A stretch of DNA of 64,000 nucleotides from Cydia pomonella (taxonomy: Eukaryota > Arthropoda > Insecta > Lepidoptera > Tortricidae), in assembly GCF_033807575.1 (NCBI RefSeq), contig NC_084717.1, forward strand, positions 11,719,692 through 11,783,691, written 5' to 3'. Shown here piece after piece: positions 12,000 to 23,584 of the stretch. Positions within the stretch are counted from its first letter, which is position 1. The number at the start of each line of letters is the position of its first letter. Both the position numbers and the translations under genes were made by a program. Below the pieces are notes generated by a model. The model did not search any database, was not told where the DNA came from, and was given only the letters and a program-made list of their open reading frames with translations.

Positions 12000-14900
12000 G
12001 ATATAAGTTCACACATTTGACACATGAGAACGCCCGTAAAACGTAAACGTGCATGACCCATTGAAATTGTAAATAAAATCCCGTGATAATATTAGTGTTC
12101 TTTTTTAGATCTTAGTTATTGAATATTTTACGATAGTAATTTATCACGAAAACAGTTACTTATTTATGTCTTTTTTTTTTAAGTGTCGTGGGCGATCGAG
12201 TCTATCATTTCGATTTATATGACATTTCCGTAAGTTGATAAAAAACGATTAAGTATATAATATAAACGATACATTTAAAACAAAAACAAAATGACAATAA
12301 AATGAATTACGATGTGAAAAAGAACTTAGTTAATAATACAAACGAAACAATACAAACATGCAAAAATCGACTGTGAAATCGATTCGCCTATTAGTTTATA
12401 ATCGCTTGATTTGACAAACGGTACGTCTTAGCCGCACCACTACAAACTTCAATAGACAACTGTCAAATATGGGAACTTATATCTCTCAGACTAAGGAAGG
12501 TTATGGAAGGTGGAGGCAAGGAAAGAAATCTCCATGTACCAAAAAGTGTCATCAAAAACCTTAAATACGGTGGCGCTACAATACCTAGAATACTTGAACA
12601 TAAAAATCAAATCATAGACAGCGCACTTCACTCCGTCAATAACGCCTAGATTCTAAGCTACTCTAGCGCTACTCTGGAGAGATTTGGAACTATTATTTAT
12701 AGCTGACAGCTGGACACTTATGCAACAGTTCTACCATAAGAGATGTCACTCCTCTTAATTCCACACTTCATATCTAAGACAATACAGCAATTAGGATGTC
12801 GCTAAGCATAAGTCGTCTCATAGACAAGACACTGGTTTTCAAGGCACCCAGTGCTGTAGGTATCTAGTTTTCCACATATTCGATCTTAGCTTATCACATG
12901 TCCACGTCAGAAAAATCATTTAAAAAATATTTTCGATCAGCGTGCGATCCAATCTACACAAAGTTCAAAATATAATATATTGCATCTGCGCCATGTTTGC
13001 AAAACAATTTCAGAATGTGTTTTTTTTAACGCTGTTAGTTTCCTAAGAACGTTTGGGGCGGGTAATGGGCCCCGGGCGTGCAACGGTGCACCTCGGGATT
13101 CCGGGGCTCCCAACCCAAATCCCATTAAATCCATATTCAGTAATGTAAGGTTGAAGAGATTTTTATTCTGAGATTATCTATGAGATACCCCACCCCGTAC
13201 AGTCACTGCCAGGAAAAGGTATTGCGAAAGGTATGCGAATAAAATGCCCGAAAATTTTGTTGAGCCTGTAGAAAATGATTCTACGAGTACTTAATGATTG
13301 TGGATGAAGGAGTCGGAAAGTTTTCGCAGTTTTACTTATCCTAACATTGTTCAAATAAAACATTATAAATTAAGAAGGTTTCTTAATAAAAAGATACCTC
13401 AATAGTACGTCCTATACCAGTCCTATACCTGGTACCTACATAGTATGCCAGGAATATCAAATCAAGTGCCATTTTCATAATTTATTTTTAAGATCATAAA
13501 ATTATCAGTTTAGAGGAATAAGTTATCAATTCCAATTATTTCTAACAAAATTGTTTCTACAATAAAAAATCCAGAGATTGCCTCCAGTCCAGTTCAAAAT
13601 AAATTTATCGTTTGCCTAATTAGCCATTAGGAGGTCCCTTTTTCCTGAGATCGCAATTAATTTACAATTATGTACGAGGGGATGTACAAAGTCTTATTAA
13701 ATAAAATGTTTCAAAGACTTCCCCTGTAAATTTGGGTGGATTCCCTTATACCAGTCTTTCATTATGTTTTTTTGTGCTATACATTTGGTAATTACAATTC
13801 GCTAGAACGACAACGTCAAAGGTTAATTTTTAAAATGATAGAATTTTAGGGAAAAAGGCACGATCTTAATTATGTAAATCAATTTCACCGGCAACGAAAC
13901 TTCGAACAGGGCCATCGAACTCCGAAGAGCTTTCCATAATTTAGGCACCAAACTGTATCGATGGCGACGAAGTGAATGTAAAATGTTCTATCATAATCTC
14001 TGAGATCTCTCCACCCTCTCGGAGCCTACTTCATCCCTAGTATTTGAATTTTTAATAAAGACTTATGTACGTCATTCCGCCAAAATATCCGTCAAATGTA
14101 CACTTAACAGGCCTCTTCCAGCGGAAAACATTGGAATATGCAAATGAAAGATATATTGTCTTGTTCGGCATCAAGACATGCCCAATTTCGGAGACGGAAC
14201 TCTTTTAGCTCTTGTCCTTTAGGGTTGATGTTGTTACAGCGATTACAAACTGCAATTTCAATCCGTTTCAATATGATCTTTATATAAAAGTATGTTTACA
14301 ATAAAACAATAGGTGTAGGTAACACTTATAAGTTGAGTTAAATATAAGCATAGGTATACCGCCCTAAAATTAGTCTATTTTGATACATGTCCTTAAAAAT
14401 CCTCTCCAATTTTATCCAAACCGAATTTTTTGACAAACGAGTCGCTTGATCGGGCCCGGTGTCTGAGGCCCGGTTCCGATAATATCTCGTCACAGGACAA
14501 ATTTGTGACGCCGGCTCAACCCGCGATAAACCCCACGGACGTATGCTGTCCAAAATATAAAAGTACCTTATTTCGGGAAAGGGTTACAAATTCGCCTTGG
14601 TTTAAGCTTCACATTTCCCCTTGGTACTCCATGCCCTTTCCGGAAAAACATTCGCCGAATATTTATTAAAATGCTTCCTTTATTCATGACTATCAAAGTA
14701 GTTATCCATTCTCTCACCGTTCGACAATGTTTCTCCTCATACATGTATACGATACGAAGTTTAAATATGAAAGGAAACAAGAAAATCGCGGTACTTTTTC
14801 AGGACAGCCATAAATATTGTTAGATAAATATGTATCATTGGCCGCTGTCACGGGCCCGTATAAGGAGACGTCGCATGTGGGGTGCAAATTCAAATAGTTT

Positions 14901-16195
14901 CCAACTCGATATAAAGGGTGTCAATTCCTCTCTTATTCCTAAAGATATTTGACGTTATCCTTGACTTTCATGTTACGTGTCGAGTCGTAGTCATAACCCC
15001 GTTATGCACGGGGTTCAAACAATATTATATTGCATAGAAAAAGTTCTGTATCGCTAGTTTCAAAACGCCGCAGCGTATAACCTTTTGTTTAAGTGTAATC
15101 TGTCTGGAAATTGCTTTTCCTGATCGTTCCCCATTACGAGCGAGTAGATGTATAATTTTGACCGATATTGTACGCGAGTGTTATACGGTGTACGTTCGTT
15201 TAATTTGAGTCCATATTGTGTGGAGTCACGTTTTTAATTAAACCTACATATTAAAGCAGGCAGTGTGCGATATTTTATGCAAGTCACAGTTCCGCATGTG
15301 AGCGTGGAACGTTACATTTATTTAACGGCCAGTCGAAATGGTGCCTGCTCCGCTTAAAAATATTTCAAAGTTAAGCTTATTGAGCTTCTCGTAAACTGAG
15401 CTTATTCACTTTGACTTCTCAACTTTACGAGCCCAGTTAAAACGTAATACGATAGCATACGTATAGAATTAGATTCACACGCACGCCGCTGAAAATAAAT
15501 GAAAACGAAAAAAACGTGAAAATTTTTATAAATAAGGTCTGGCCCGTGTGGGTAAAATTTATGGGCGGAAAATAAATCTGTAAGCGGATACAAGTTTATC
15601 CATCCTTTCAAAATAAGGGAAGAGGTCCGTCGCGGACGGAGGTCGGATGACGAATGCCCTCAGCCCCGCGCGGGGACGGGGTACATAACGCGGAAAATTA
15701 TTGTCGTCTTCAACTTTCCTCGTATGTTTCGCATATTTCTGTACGAGTAAAATATATGTCTCCTTAAACTCAAACGCTCGGCACTTTTTCTCACTTACAA
15801 TTTTGAATATTCCCTACTGGTACTTGTACGCTTCATGAAATATTTCCTCAGAAAGGCAGCAAATGAAGCGTGGCTTGAACTAGCTACATCAAGTGTAGTA
15901 ATTTCCGCGATAGTATCTCGGCGGGCGGTCACGTACGTTCTCCAGTTTAATTAGCCCCCGATTAAACTTCTGCCGGACTAGCGAATGCATTTTCTCGCGG
16001 CTTCTTTGCCGACGCTTCTTATTAATTGTTATTTACACGGTACAATGTATTTATGGCGCTGTCGTATACTGAAGATAAATTTAGACCAACCAGATTCTGA
16101 AGCCCGTTTGTTATTCAATGACTTGCAAATAATATTTCTATTGTTTCAAATAATATTTTTATAGATCCATCCTTGTTTATAAGAGCCACTCAAGT
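12000..16195. other. No gene or clear repeat recognised
   Basis: About 4.2 kb of mostly unique-looking sequence. It has small GC-rich islands (13050-13120, 15620-15680, 15900-16010) and homeodomain-type TTAATTAG motifs (near 15945). It could hold regulatory DNA. I can support no exon. Confidence 0.45.
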
Positions 16196-16199
16196 CAGT

Positions 16200-16228
16200 A
16201 AAAGTCGCCAAATAATTTGGCGACTTTT
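16200..16228. repeat. Perfect short palindrome
   Basis: 'aaaagtcgccaaa' and 'tttggcgactttt' form 13-bp arms around a 3-nt loop, followed by a T-rich run. Confidence 0.8.
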
Positions 16229-16229
16229 A

Positions 16230-17500
16230 TTTTAATTTTTTTTCTGAAAAAGTCAATCTACAATCTATTTTAAAATGTTACCTTGGGGCTCAATATCACA
16301 AAATTTGTACGCTACATAATTGAATCCCCCACATTTTCTTATTACACCAAATTTACATAATGTAGGTTATTTGAATAAGCCTTCGTGTTCAATTCCCCGA
16401 ATGCTGGCGTCGAAATTCCATTTGTAATTAATTATACATTACTATTACTAGTTTCCTAATATAAATATTTAAAATATCCCACCTGTTCCAGACTTTCCAT
16501 AGCATTTTTTCATTACATACATTTTATTTTAAAAATTTAATCAGGCAATAAGGCCCATATTACAAATATCCTATTGTATAGATTAACATATTACATTTTA
16601 TAAAATTAAAATTAAACACTATTTAGGCGACAAAACGGCGCATGTCCATTTTCGTTCAATATAAATAAAAGAAATAAAATAATGTTAAAATAAATTATAT
16701 ATTTCGAAAATGAACATTATACAAATTACCTAATGGTTAACAATTCAACACGTGCAGTGCATACCTAAATTACACTGCATACTTGTATTGTAATAAATAT
16801 ATCACAAGTACCTACCAAAATCGAAAATGTGTCCTGATCTCTCTTATAAACTGCAAATACTCTCGTGATTAATACATTTGGAGTATCCCTCACAGATTTA
16901 GATATACTAACTGTCGTAAGGCAAAGCTGACAGCTCGGATTGACCTAATTACAATAAAATGAACTAATATTAAGTTAATAAGTTTATACTGCAACTTAGT
17001 ATTATATTACTAAAATTTAGAGACATAAATTGGACCTAAGTAGCCACTACACTAAAAATTGAATCAAATGATACACTCACGTCTAGTTATTTATGAGAAT
17101 GCCACAGTAAATCAGTAGGGTTGTTAGAGATGACAACCGAATCACCTCGTGGTTATTATTGCCAGTCCTAAATCTAAAGATAACGCCGACTTGGGAGGGC
17201 CATCTTCCCATCCTATGTTTAAAATAAAAATTTAACCCCAAAATTTTCTTTTTCATGTTCGTAGGTATCGTGAATGCATTATATGTTTTTAAAATTGTAA
17301 CAGCATATTCTCGATCTCGTATTTCAGCGTTTACAAGAAGTTTGGGAGTTTTGTTAAAAGTTTCCAGGTTAGCTTTAATATTGAAGTAGATTGATTGCTC
17401 TCGCGTTTTCAGTTTATTCAGAGAATTTATTATTTGCCTCCGGGCTTTCTAATTTATTTCAATATTAAAAACTAAACAAATTTTAGTCAACCAGTTGTGT
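16230..17500. other. No gene recognised
   Basis: AT-rich sequence with no open frame of note, and no repeat that I recognise. Confidence 0.5.
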
Positions 17501-17507
17501 GTAAAGC

Positions 17508-17632
17508 CGACCACTGACTAATAGTGCGCCGGGCGATATCAGCGGGTCAGTTGTTCAGAACTGTCACATTTTTGTTCTAACTGACATGCCGATATCGTCC
17601 GGACTCCGGCAGCCTGTTAGTCAGTGGTCGAC
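17508..17632. mobile_element. MITE ('gaccactgacta' family)
   Basis: 'gaccactgactaatagtg' at 17508 and 'tgttagtcagtggtc' at 17618 are inverted. Inside, 'gcgatatc' pairs with 'gatatcg', and 'gttcagaac' forms the centre. This is a common lepidopteran foldback layout. Confidence 0.7.
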
Positions 17633-17926
17633 TCAAAATCAGTAAGACAGAAAACCCCACATAATACACATAATATAGCCATTGCAGTTTATTTAGCTAT
17701 TCCAATGCTAAGCGCTACCACAGAGAAGTGGTTCGATTTCCTAGGAGGTACCTACTAATTGCCTCAGATTGTCTAACCGCATTCATGTTTTATATGTAGT
17801 TGACATTACGATGACGATAAGCCACTGATCTACAGGAAGCAATAACTTAAGTTGCTAAATATCGCACTATGCTGTGGTTCAAAAATTTACAAAGTACGAA
17901 CCAATAGTTTTAAGACCTTTTAGAGG

Positions 17927-17975
17927 CTCGTAATTTAATAAGGTGCATGTCGAATGCACCTTATTAAATTACGAG
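17927..17975. repeat. Perfect 22-bp-arm hairpin
   Basis: Arms 'ctcgtaatttaataaggtgc'(at) and their exact reverse complement flank a 5-nt loop (gtcga). There is no mismatch over 22 bp. Confidence 0.9.
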
Positions 17976-18119
17976 TGACAGCAATGCGGGTAAATCTTTA
18001 TTTCCGACGTTTTGACGAAGGTTGCACAGGTATTGTTTGCGGATTTCCCAGCAAACAATTAAAATTGTGATTTCATATGGGTTCCCACATGTGTTTGAGT
18101 TCAAACATGATCATCATAT

Positions 18120-18613
18120 GAGTAGGTAAATGTGACAATTCCACTATCTGGGATAGCTCTTTAAACTGTACTATCAACAAATCAAACTGACGACCGGGGT
18201 TGTAAAATTTCTTTTCGTGTGAGTAGGTATCAGAAACACGGAACTACGCTCCAGAACTAGAGTTGTAGATGTAGGCGTCAAGACCGCTAAGCTTAAGTGG
18301 GACTGGGCTGGACATGTCTGCCGCATGTACTCGGAAAAGTGGGCCAAAATGGTTACTGAGTGGGACCCACGGAACACCATAGACGGTGCAGGACGGGACG
18401 CAGGCAGACCGAAAATGAGATGGTCGTGGGGTGACTAGGATGCATTCCAAAATGGTGGCCAACGACAGGGTCGAGTGGAGAAAACGAGGGGAGGCCTTTG
18501 CCCAGCAGTGGGACGCTAAAGTAGGGTAACAAAAAAGAGTAGGTAAATGTGACAATTCCACTCGCCTAAAGCTTGTTTAAACTGTAGATACTATCCGCAA
18601 ACCAAACTGACGA
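18120..18613 (+). repeat. 75-bp direct repeats flanking the LINE remnant
   Basis: 'gagtaggtaaatgtgacaat' to 'aaactgacga' occurs at 18120-18194 and again at 18539-18613 with several differences. It brackets the LINE remnant. Confidence 0.7.
18190..18535 (+). pseudogene. LINE reverse transcriptase C-terminal remnant
   Basis: The plus strand encodes RTRVVDVGVKTAKLKWDWAG and HVCRMYSEKWAKMVTEWDPR, then a Gly/Arg-rich GRDAGRPKMRWSWGD with a TAG and a frameshift, and ends near 'gcctttgcccagcagtggga'. This is the conserved C-terminus of an endonuclease/reverse-transcriptase LINE. It is broken by a stop and a frame change. Confidence 0.8.
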
Positions 18614-18639
18614 TTATTCGCTAGGTGCACGACTGGTGC

Positions 18640-19575
18640 TGCCCTCATTTTGTCGACTTTTCTACGTTAAATCTTATGGAGTAAAATTAGTTCTGACGGC
18701 TGCCGCTAGCACATTCCATAATATTACGTGTGTTTGTGACAATCAGCGACACCGACCTTGCACCTTTCTAATAGGTAAGTATGTTTGCACAAGCCTATGA
18801 ACTTCCCTTTTAAATACTAACGCCAACATTCCTGCCCCGGCATAAAATATCTACCACGAGGCTGGGCTGGGTACCGGGCAGTTTACCGGGAAAAATTTCT
18901 GAAATTTCCAGCGAAGAATGTCCGAATACAATCCCAGATGTAAATTAAATCTGGCCCTTGGTCCGAGTCCGGCAGAGCAACGATGAATTCGTGTTAGCGG
19001 ACTTATTTCCGAAATTTATTTGGAAGTCTGAAATATTGTAGGGCTTCTGAGAAGTTGATAACTGTCTTTCTTAATAAATTACTATATTGGCAGTAAGTAC
19101 TGCACTATTTGTTGGCACACTTAGCACTTTTCACCGTATTTTATGTGGTGATAAAACATAAATGTAAGCAAAATCTGTTACATGCATGCCGTGTTTACCT
19201 GTAATTGGGTGAATATTACTCAAGCGATCTTATAGGTATTTTATAACTTGTCATTTATAAGTATTTTTTCTATTTTTTTACCTGTTGGCAAACCTAAATA
19301 AACAAATTATTTCCTAGAAAAATGATTGGTATATAGGTACCAATCATTGGCTAGTTTACTCTATCATTACAAAACAACGACGAATCCGATCTAGGCAATC
19401 TAGTTTGTCTTCAGTCACTATAACGCACACGACTGGCACACTTCGTCCAAGCTGGCACAACAATAAATTTGTAGATACGACCAAGTACGGCTGACGATTT
19501 TGCAGCCTAGCTTAAACTCGGACTTTTACGCAAACGAATTTGTGTAAACATGGCTAAACATAGAAGGTACAAATA
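18640..19575. other. No gene recognised
   Basis: Unique-looking, moderately AT-rich sequence. A small palindrome 'aatgattggta/taccaatcatt' lies at 19321-19348. Confidence 0.5.
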
Positions 19576-19579
19576 TAAT

Positions 19580-19915
19580 AAAAAACCGGACAAATGCGAA
19601 TCGGACTCGCTCACCGAGGGTTCCGTACAAGTGTAACTTATCTTTTTTTTTTACAAATTTAGATTTTTGTGATTTTTCCCTGTATTTGTAGTGTAAGACG
19701 ATTAATTACTTGCCAAGTTTTATAGTTCTAGGTCAACGGAAAGTATCATAAGAATTTTGATTCCCTTGAGAATGTCAAAATATACGTTTGTTGCGGCAAA
19801 AACTTTTTCACAGCTTCTACTCGATACCTCCACGCGTTCCCGAGATAAAGGATCTTGACAGACAGATGGACAGACGAACAACAAAGTGATCCTTCAAGGT
19901 TTCGGCTTATGAGTT
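19580..19915 (+). repeat. Degraded copy of the 'gagtcggactcgc' repeat family
   Basis: 'ccggacaaatgcgaatcgga' and 'ctcgctcaccgagggttccg' open the copy. 'cagacagatggacagacgaa' closes it, as in this widespread lepidopteran repeat. Two better copies lie at 23585-24452 and 29425-31178. Confidence 0.65.
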
Positions 19916-20594
19916 TGGTTTGACCTAAAACTACCTGTGATTTTTAAATTAAAGGAGCAATGGGAAAATTTATTGCTTGTGGCAAGATTCGAACCCGCGA
20001 CCTTTCTGAACACCGTTTAGATCGTTTTACCCAACCTTTGTTCAAATGAAAAAAGTTCTAGTGACGTTCATAACGGCTTTGACAATCTTGAAAAGACAAA
20101 CCAGCATTTGCATAATAAGCGCCAAGTTGTGGAAAAAGGGTGACGAAAATATAATGCTCATTAAAATCTTTAATGGTAAATTTTAGAGACAACGCAAATG
20201 TGTTGAGGTAAAACAAATGCATACGCAATATTTCAAAAAGTGCAAAATAAACTCCCGTTGTGGTGGAAGACAGTTTGAGCGCTACACGACGCTGAGGTGG
20301 CGACACGGCACTGTCTCGTCTTGGACGGATCGCTCCCGAGGGCTATATGCAGCAGCCTTTCACGACGAGGCATACTCGTGAGCTCATCCCTATCCCTACT
20401 AGTATAAGTTGAACTGACGAACTACCGTGCTAAATTGGAAGTTACGCTTCCTAAACTGGTTTGGTGCCAGTGCCGGTGAGTACTGAACAACAGGCCAGTG
20501 CAGTTTATTCTGGATGTTCCATATTGTAAGATATGGTGGCTAAAACATATGCAACCGCATTTGCTATGGACAACATTGAAAATGTTATTATTAG

Positions 20595-20672
20595 AGTCTG
20601 TGCGGAAAGACACGAGTCGTGGAATGTATTGGGCCCCATACATTCCACGACTCTTCTCTTCCCGCACAGACT
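20595..20672. repeat. 78-nt imperfect hairpin
   Basis: Two 35-nt arms, 'agtctgtgcgg...gtcgtggaatgtat' and its inverse, pair with three or four mismatches around a short 'tgggccc' loop. Size and shape resemble a pre-miRNA. Transposon origin is equally likely. Confidence 0.7.
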
Positions 20673-20674
20673 TT

Positions 20675-21490
20675 AAATAAAAACCCGAACTATGTTATTG
20701 TTTTTTTTTTAATAAGCTTAAATATAACAAATAAAAACCTTTTCACAAATATTAATGCAAGTAAAATAATGAAGTTTCTTTTTACATTTCGTAACCGGTT
20801 CGGTTGATGTACTCGTAACTAGAGCCAATGTTTGCCTTTTCGAAACCACAATTGATGTAACCAGAACGTAAGTAGATCCGTAATAGAGAGGCTTTATATT
20901 CCGTACACACAAATTCTCAGAACCAATAAATCACATATTACGCCAATTACGTAACGGTCAGCATTTCCTTAATCCGAACGGTGGGTCCCAAGTTAGAAAA
21001 AGGGCTCAGAGCCCGACTTTCGCGGCCTCTACCAAGGTTCAATTGATTTATGCCTACCGATAAGCATCGGAAAGTTTCTCAAACACCGCAGCATCCGACG
21101 AAAAACTATAGTTTCTGTTTGCGGGGGCGGAGTGCCATTGTAATAAGTTCTGGAGGAAGGATTTGTGGCTGTAAGTTAGCGCACGGCTGCCCTGATTCCC
21201 AAGATATCGATCCCGGCCGCTCGCTGCAGATGAAAAACCGCCCGCTACGCCTGGCCCACTTCGTCTAAAACTACCAATGACACAAGCGGTTTTCGTATAT
21301 ATTTTATTACAATATGTGAGATGTTGAATCGGAGCGCTCGTTAGTCGGACTGTTCGCGGTAACGCGAGCGCGCCATCACAGGTAATCGGAAGCGATCATC
21401 GCAAAAATGAGTATAATTTAGTGCGCTTCGCGTTCCAGTCGCACCAAATTGATGCCATTACGCAATGACACACTGCGGTGCGCCGTAACT
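20675..21490. other. No gene recognised
   Basis: Mixed-composition stretch downstream of the 21.8-kb gene. The 72-codon frame at 21050 has no supporting signal. Confidence 0.45.
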
Positions 21491-21499
21491 GTTGACCAT

Positions 21500-21505
21500 T
21501 TTATT
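21500..21505 (-). terminator. Possible poly(A) signal of the 217-residue gene
   Basis: An AATAAA on the minus strand lies about 255 bp downstream of the TAG at 21761. It is the nearest one I noticed. Such hexamers are frequent in AT-rich DNA, so the call is weak. Confidence 0.25.
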
Positions 21506-21760
21506 TCATAAGTCCGGGAATTGTGCATATCTAGGACGTTAGTACATTACATTACATGTCTCACTGATCAGAATTTTTGATATGTACATACATGCCGCAC
21601 CGCTTGCCTTTCAGTATCTGCCTATGGTGTGATTTAACGTTTTCTCTGAGAAATTCCGTTGGTAAATACCAAGGAGTATGATTCTCAATGTTTTTTTCTG
21701 AAAGCCCAAGTAAAAGTTCCTTACAGGAAACGTATATTATGTTTTCTGTCTGTTGGTGTA

Positions 21761-22414
21761 CTAAGCCACTACACGTTCCCGTACCTTTCTCTTTTCTGGT
21801 TTGATCTTCTTAACTGGTGTAGGTTTGGGTGGGGAGTCATCACGAAGATGAGCAGGCAATATACACTTCATCGATGTGCCGACGACGATGCGCTCTGCAA
21901 CGCGGTACTGTTTGTCAGTGAACGGTCTCAAAAGAGCGTACTGGATCCCCATAGATTTGCCTTTCAGCATGTCGTCTTTCAGAAAGATGTTGTCATACAA
22001 TTTAGTTTTCATGTACTCCAAAACTTTCTGGATTTCTGAATTGTTTAATTTGAATAGTGCCGCGATTGCAATTTTGTCTAAATCCTCGGAGTCTTTAAGT
22101 TCTATTTGGAGTTTAACGTTCTGGTTTTCGGAAGGGTAGATGATGTCTTTGATTTGGAACCGGTTAGGTCCGGCACCGAGCATGAAGGCGCACCTGAAGT
22201 AAGGCTGTCCACTAAGGACGTTATTAAGCCAGGTGGAGTTTCTCTCTAACGCATGGAGGAGAAAGTTAATAAACTCACTGATTTCCTTCTGGCGCCTAGA
22301 GGGGACTATGGCAGCTAAGGCGATCTCGGGGAGGTTGTCACCTAAGTTGACGCTTGGTGGCTCCTTTGCGCGCTTGACTGGGATCTTCGTTTTTAAACTT
22401 TTAAGAGAGGGCAT
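21761..22414 (-). CDS. Intronless gene for an unrecognised 217-residue lysine-rich protein
   Basis: The frame starts at an ATG at 22412-22414 (MPSLKSLKTKIPVKRAK) and runs to a TAG at 21761. The protein begins with a basic stretch. The middle (about residues 30-165) looks globular, with regularly spaced hydrophobics such as EISEFINFLLHALERN, GQPYFRCAFMLGAGPNRF and KIAIAALFKLNNSEIQKVLE. It ends in a basic tail, PVKKIKPEKRKVRERVVA, which resembles a nuclear signal. There is no signal peptide or membrane segment. The frame stays open a further 34 codons upstream, but without an ATG. A TATAAAAG lies about 150 bp upstream of the ATG and an AATAAA about 255 bp after the stop. I do not recognise the family. 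It could be a retrogene or a domesticated element protein. Confidence 0.62.
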   Translation of the reverse strand: MPSLKSLKTKIPVKRAKEPPSVNLGDNLPEIALAAIVPSRRQKEISEFINFLLHALERNSTWLNNVLSGQPYFRCAFMLGAGPNRFQIKDIIYPSENQNVKLQIELKDSEDLDKIAIAALFKLNNSEIQKVLEYMKTKLYDNIFLKDDMLKGKSMGIQYALLRPFTDKQYRVAERIVVGTSMKCILPAHLRDDSPPKPTPVKKIKPEKRKVRERVVA

Positions 22415-22561
22415 GATGAGTGTCCTTAAATTGCAGGTTATATGACGACAATCAATTTGGAATTTATTTTCTTTAAAATTTTCGAGATCAACAACCAAAT
22501 GACAGAAGTCTATAGTTTAGTTTTTTTTTAATACTGTAATGACAACTTTACAGCTTGAGAT

Positions 22562-22569
22562 CTTTTATA
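22562..22569 (-). promoter_or_regulatory. TATA box of the 217-residue gene
   Basis: The minus strand reads CTATAAAAGATC here, a consensus TATA element. It lies about 150 bp upstream of the ATG at 22414, leaving room for a start site near 22540 and a 5' leader of roughly 125 nt. Confidence 0.4.
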
Positions 22570-22837
22570 GGATTTATACTCTTTACTACCTCTGAAGTCG
22601 GTTTGCCCTAGATCCTGCTCCTCAAAATACCTACTGATTTCCTAAGAAATAAAGCCGCATAATCTCCTTTACGTAGCTACTTTTGTTTATTTCAAACAAA
22701 CCCCGACCAACCAATAACAATAAAATACAAGTAATACATCATACTACTTCTATTTCAGTATCAATTTGATTTATTTATGGCTATCAAAACAGGTTCACAC
22801 GTTTTATCTTCATTACTAATATACTCGGGCAAAACCA

Positions 22838-22916
22838 CTTGTCAGTAGAAAAAAGGCGCGACATTCAAATTTTCTCTGTAGACAACCCGCCGCCTTTTTC
22901 TACTGGCGGCCATTTA
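22838..22916. mobile_element. Short MITE ('cagtagaaaaaggcg' family)
   Basis: 'gtcagtagaaaaaaggcg' at 22840 pairs with 'cgcctttttctactgg' ending near 22906. It is about 75 bp, almost entirely stem. Confidence 0.65.
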
Positions 22917-23306
22917 GCTTGCCAAACTTTAGGTATAGGTATAAGAATCGATAAGTTTTCAACCAACTTTAAACTTAATACATTTTGATTTTTATTAAAA
23001 TATTATATACCTGGCAACATTAATTCGTCTTAAAGTGGAACCCAGACAGTCAAATTTTTCACACAATCTGATTTCATTGTCAATTAAAATATGTGGTGTA
23101 GATGCGGATGCGGATGCACAAATGACACTCAACGATATTGGCTTGCCGATCCTACTTGATTCGATTTTGACCTATCAAATTAGGTGGATGCATCCACAAT
23201 GCAAAAGTATACATTTTTACAATCGGTGACAATTACTAGACAATCTAAACACAAGTCAGTTCAGCAGAGGTGTCAAATTAAATATGGATTTTATATCTTT
23301 CTGTTT

Positions 23307-23380
23307 AGGGGTTGACGGGTAGAGAATAGGCATTAAGTCCGCCATTTGTATATTTGGCAATTAAGTTTAAATAAATAATA
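23307..23380 (+). mobile_element. SINE/LINE 3' end ('attaagtccgccatttgta')
   Basis: 'gttgacgggtagagaata' followed by 'cattaagtccgccatttgta' and an A-rich 'taaataaataataaa' tail. Same family as 28985-29080 and 48003-48385. Confidence 0.65.
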
Positions 23381-23584
23381 AAAATAGTAACAAACGTAGT
23401 GATTATATGCTCTTTGATAGTGACTAAAATGATATTTACGCTAGACTAGATGAGATTGACACTAATTTTATTTCTGATCAAATTGACAATTTAATTGTCC
23501 CGTGTGAATTTTAAAATCCACTACTCGTTTAGAGAGTAAAAAAATAAGAATAAGAACTCATACCTATATGTTATCTGTGGCTCC

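Noticed and set aside
21659..22139. Plus-strand open frames opposite the 217-residue gene
   Set aside because: Antisense shadows; the minus-strand frame is longer and has TATA and poly(A) signals.
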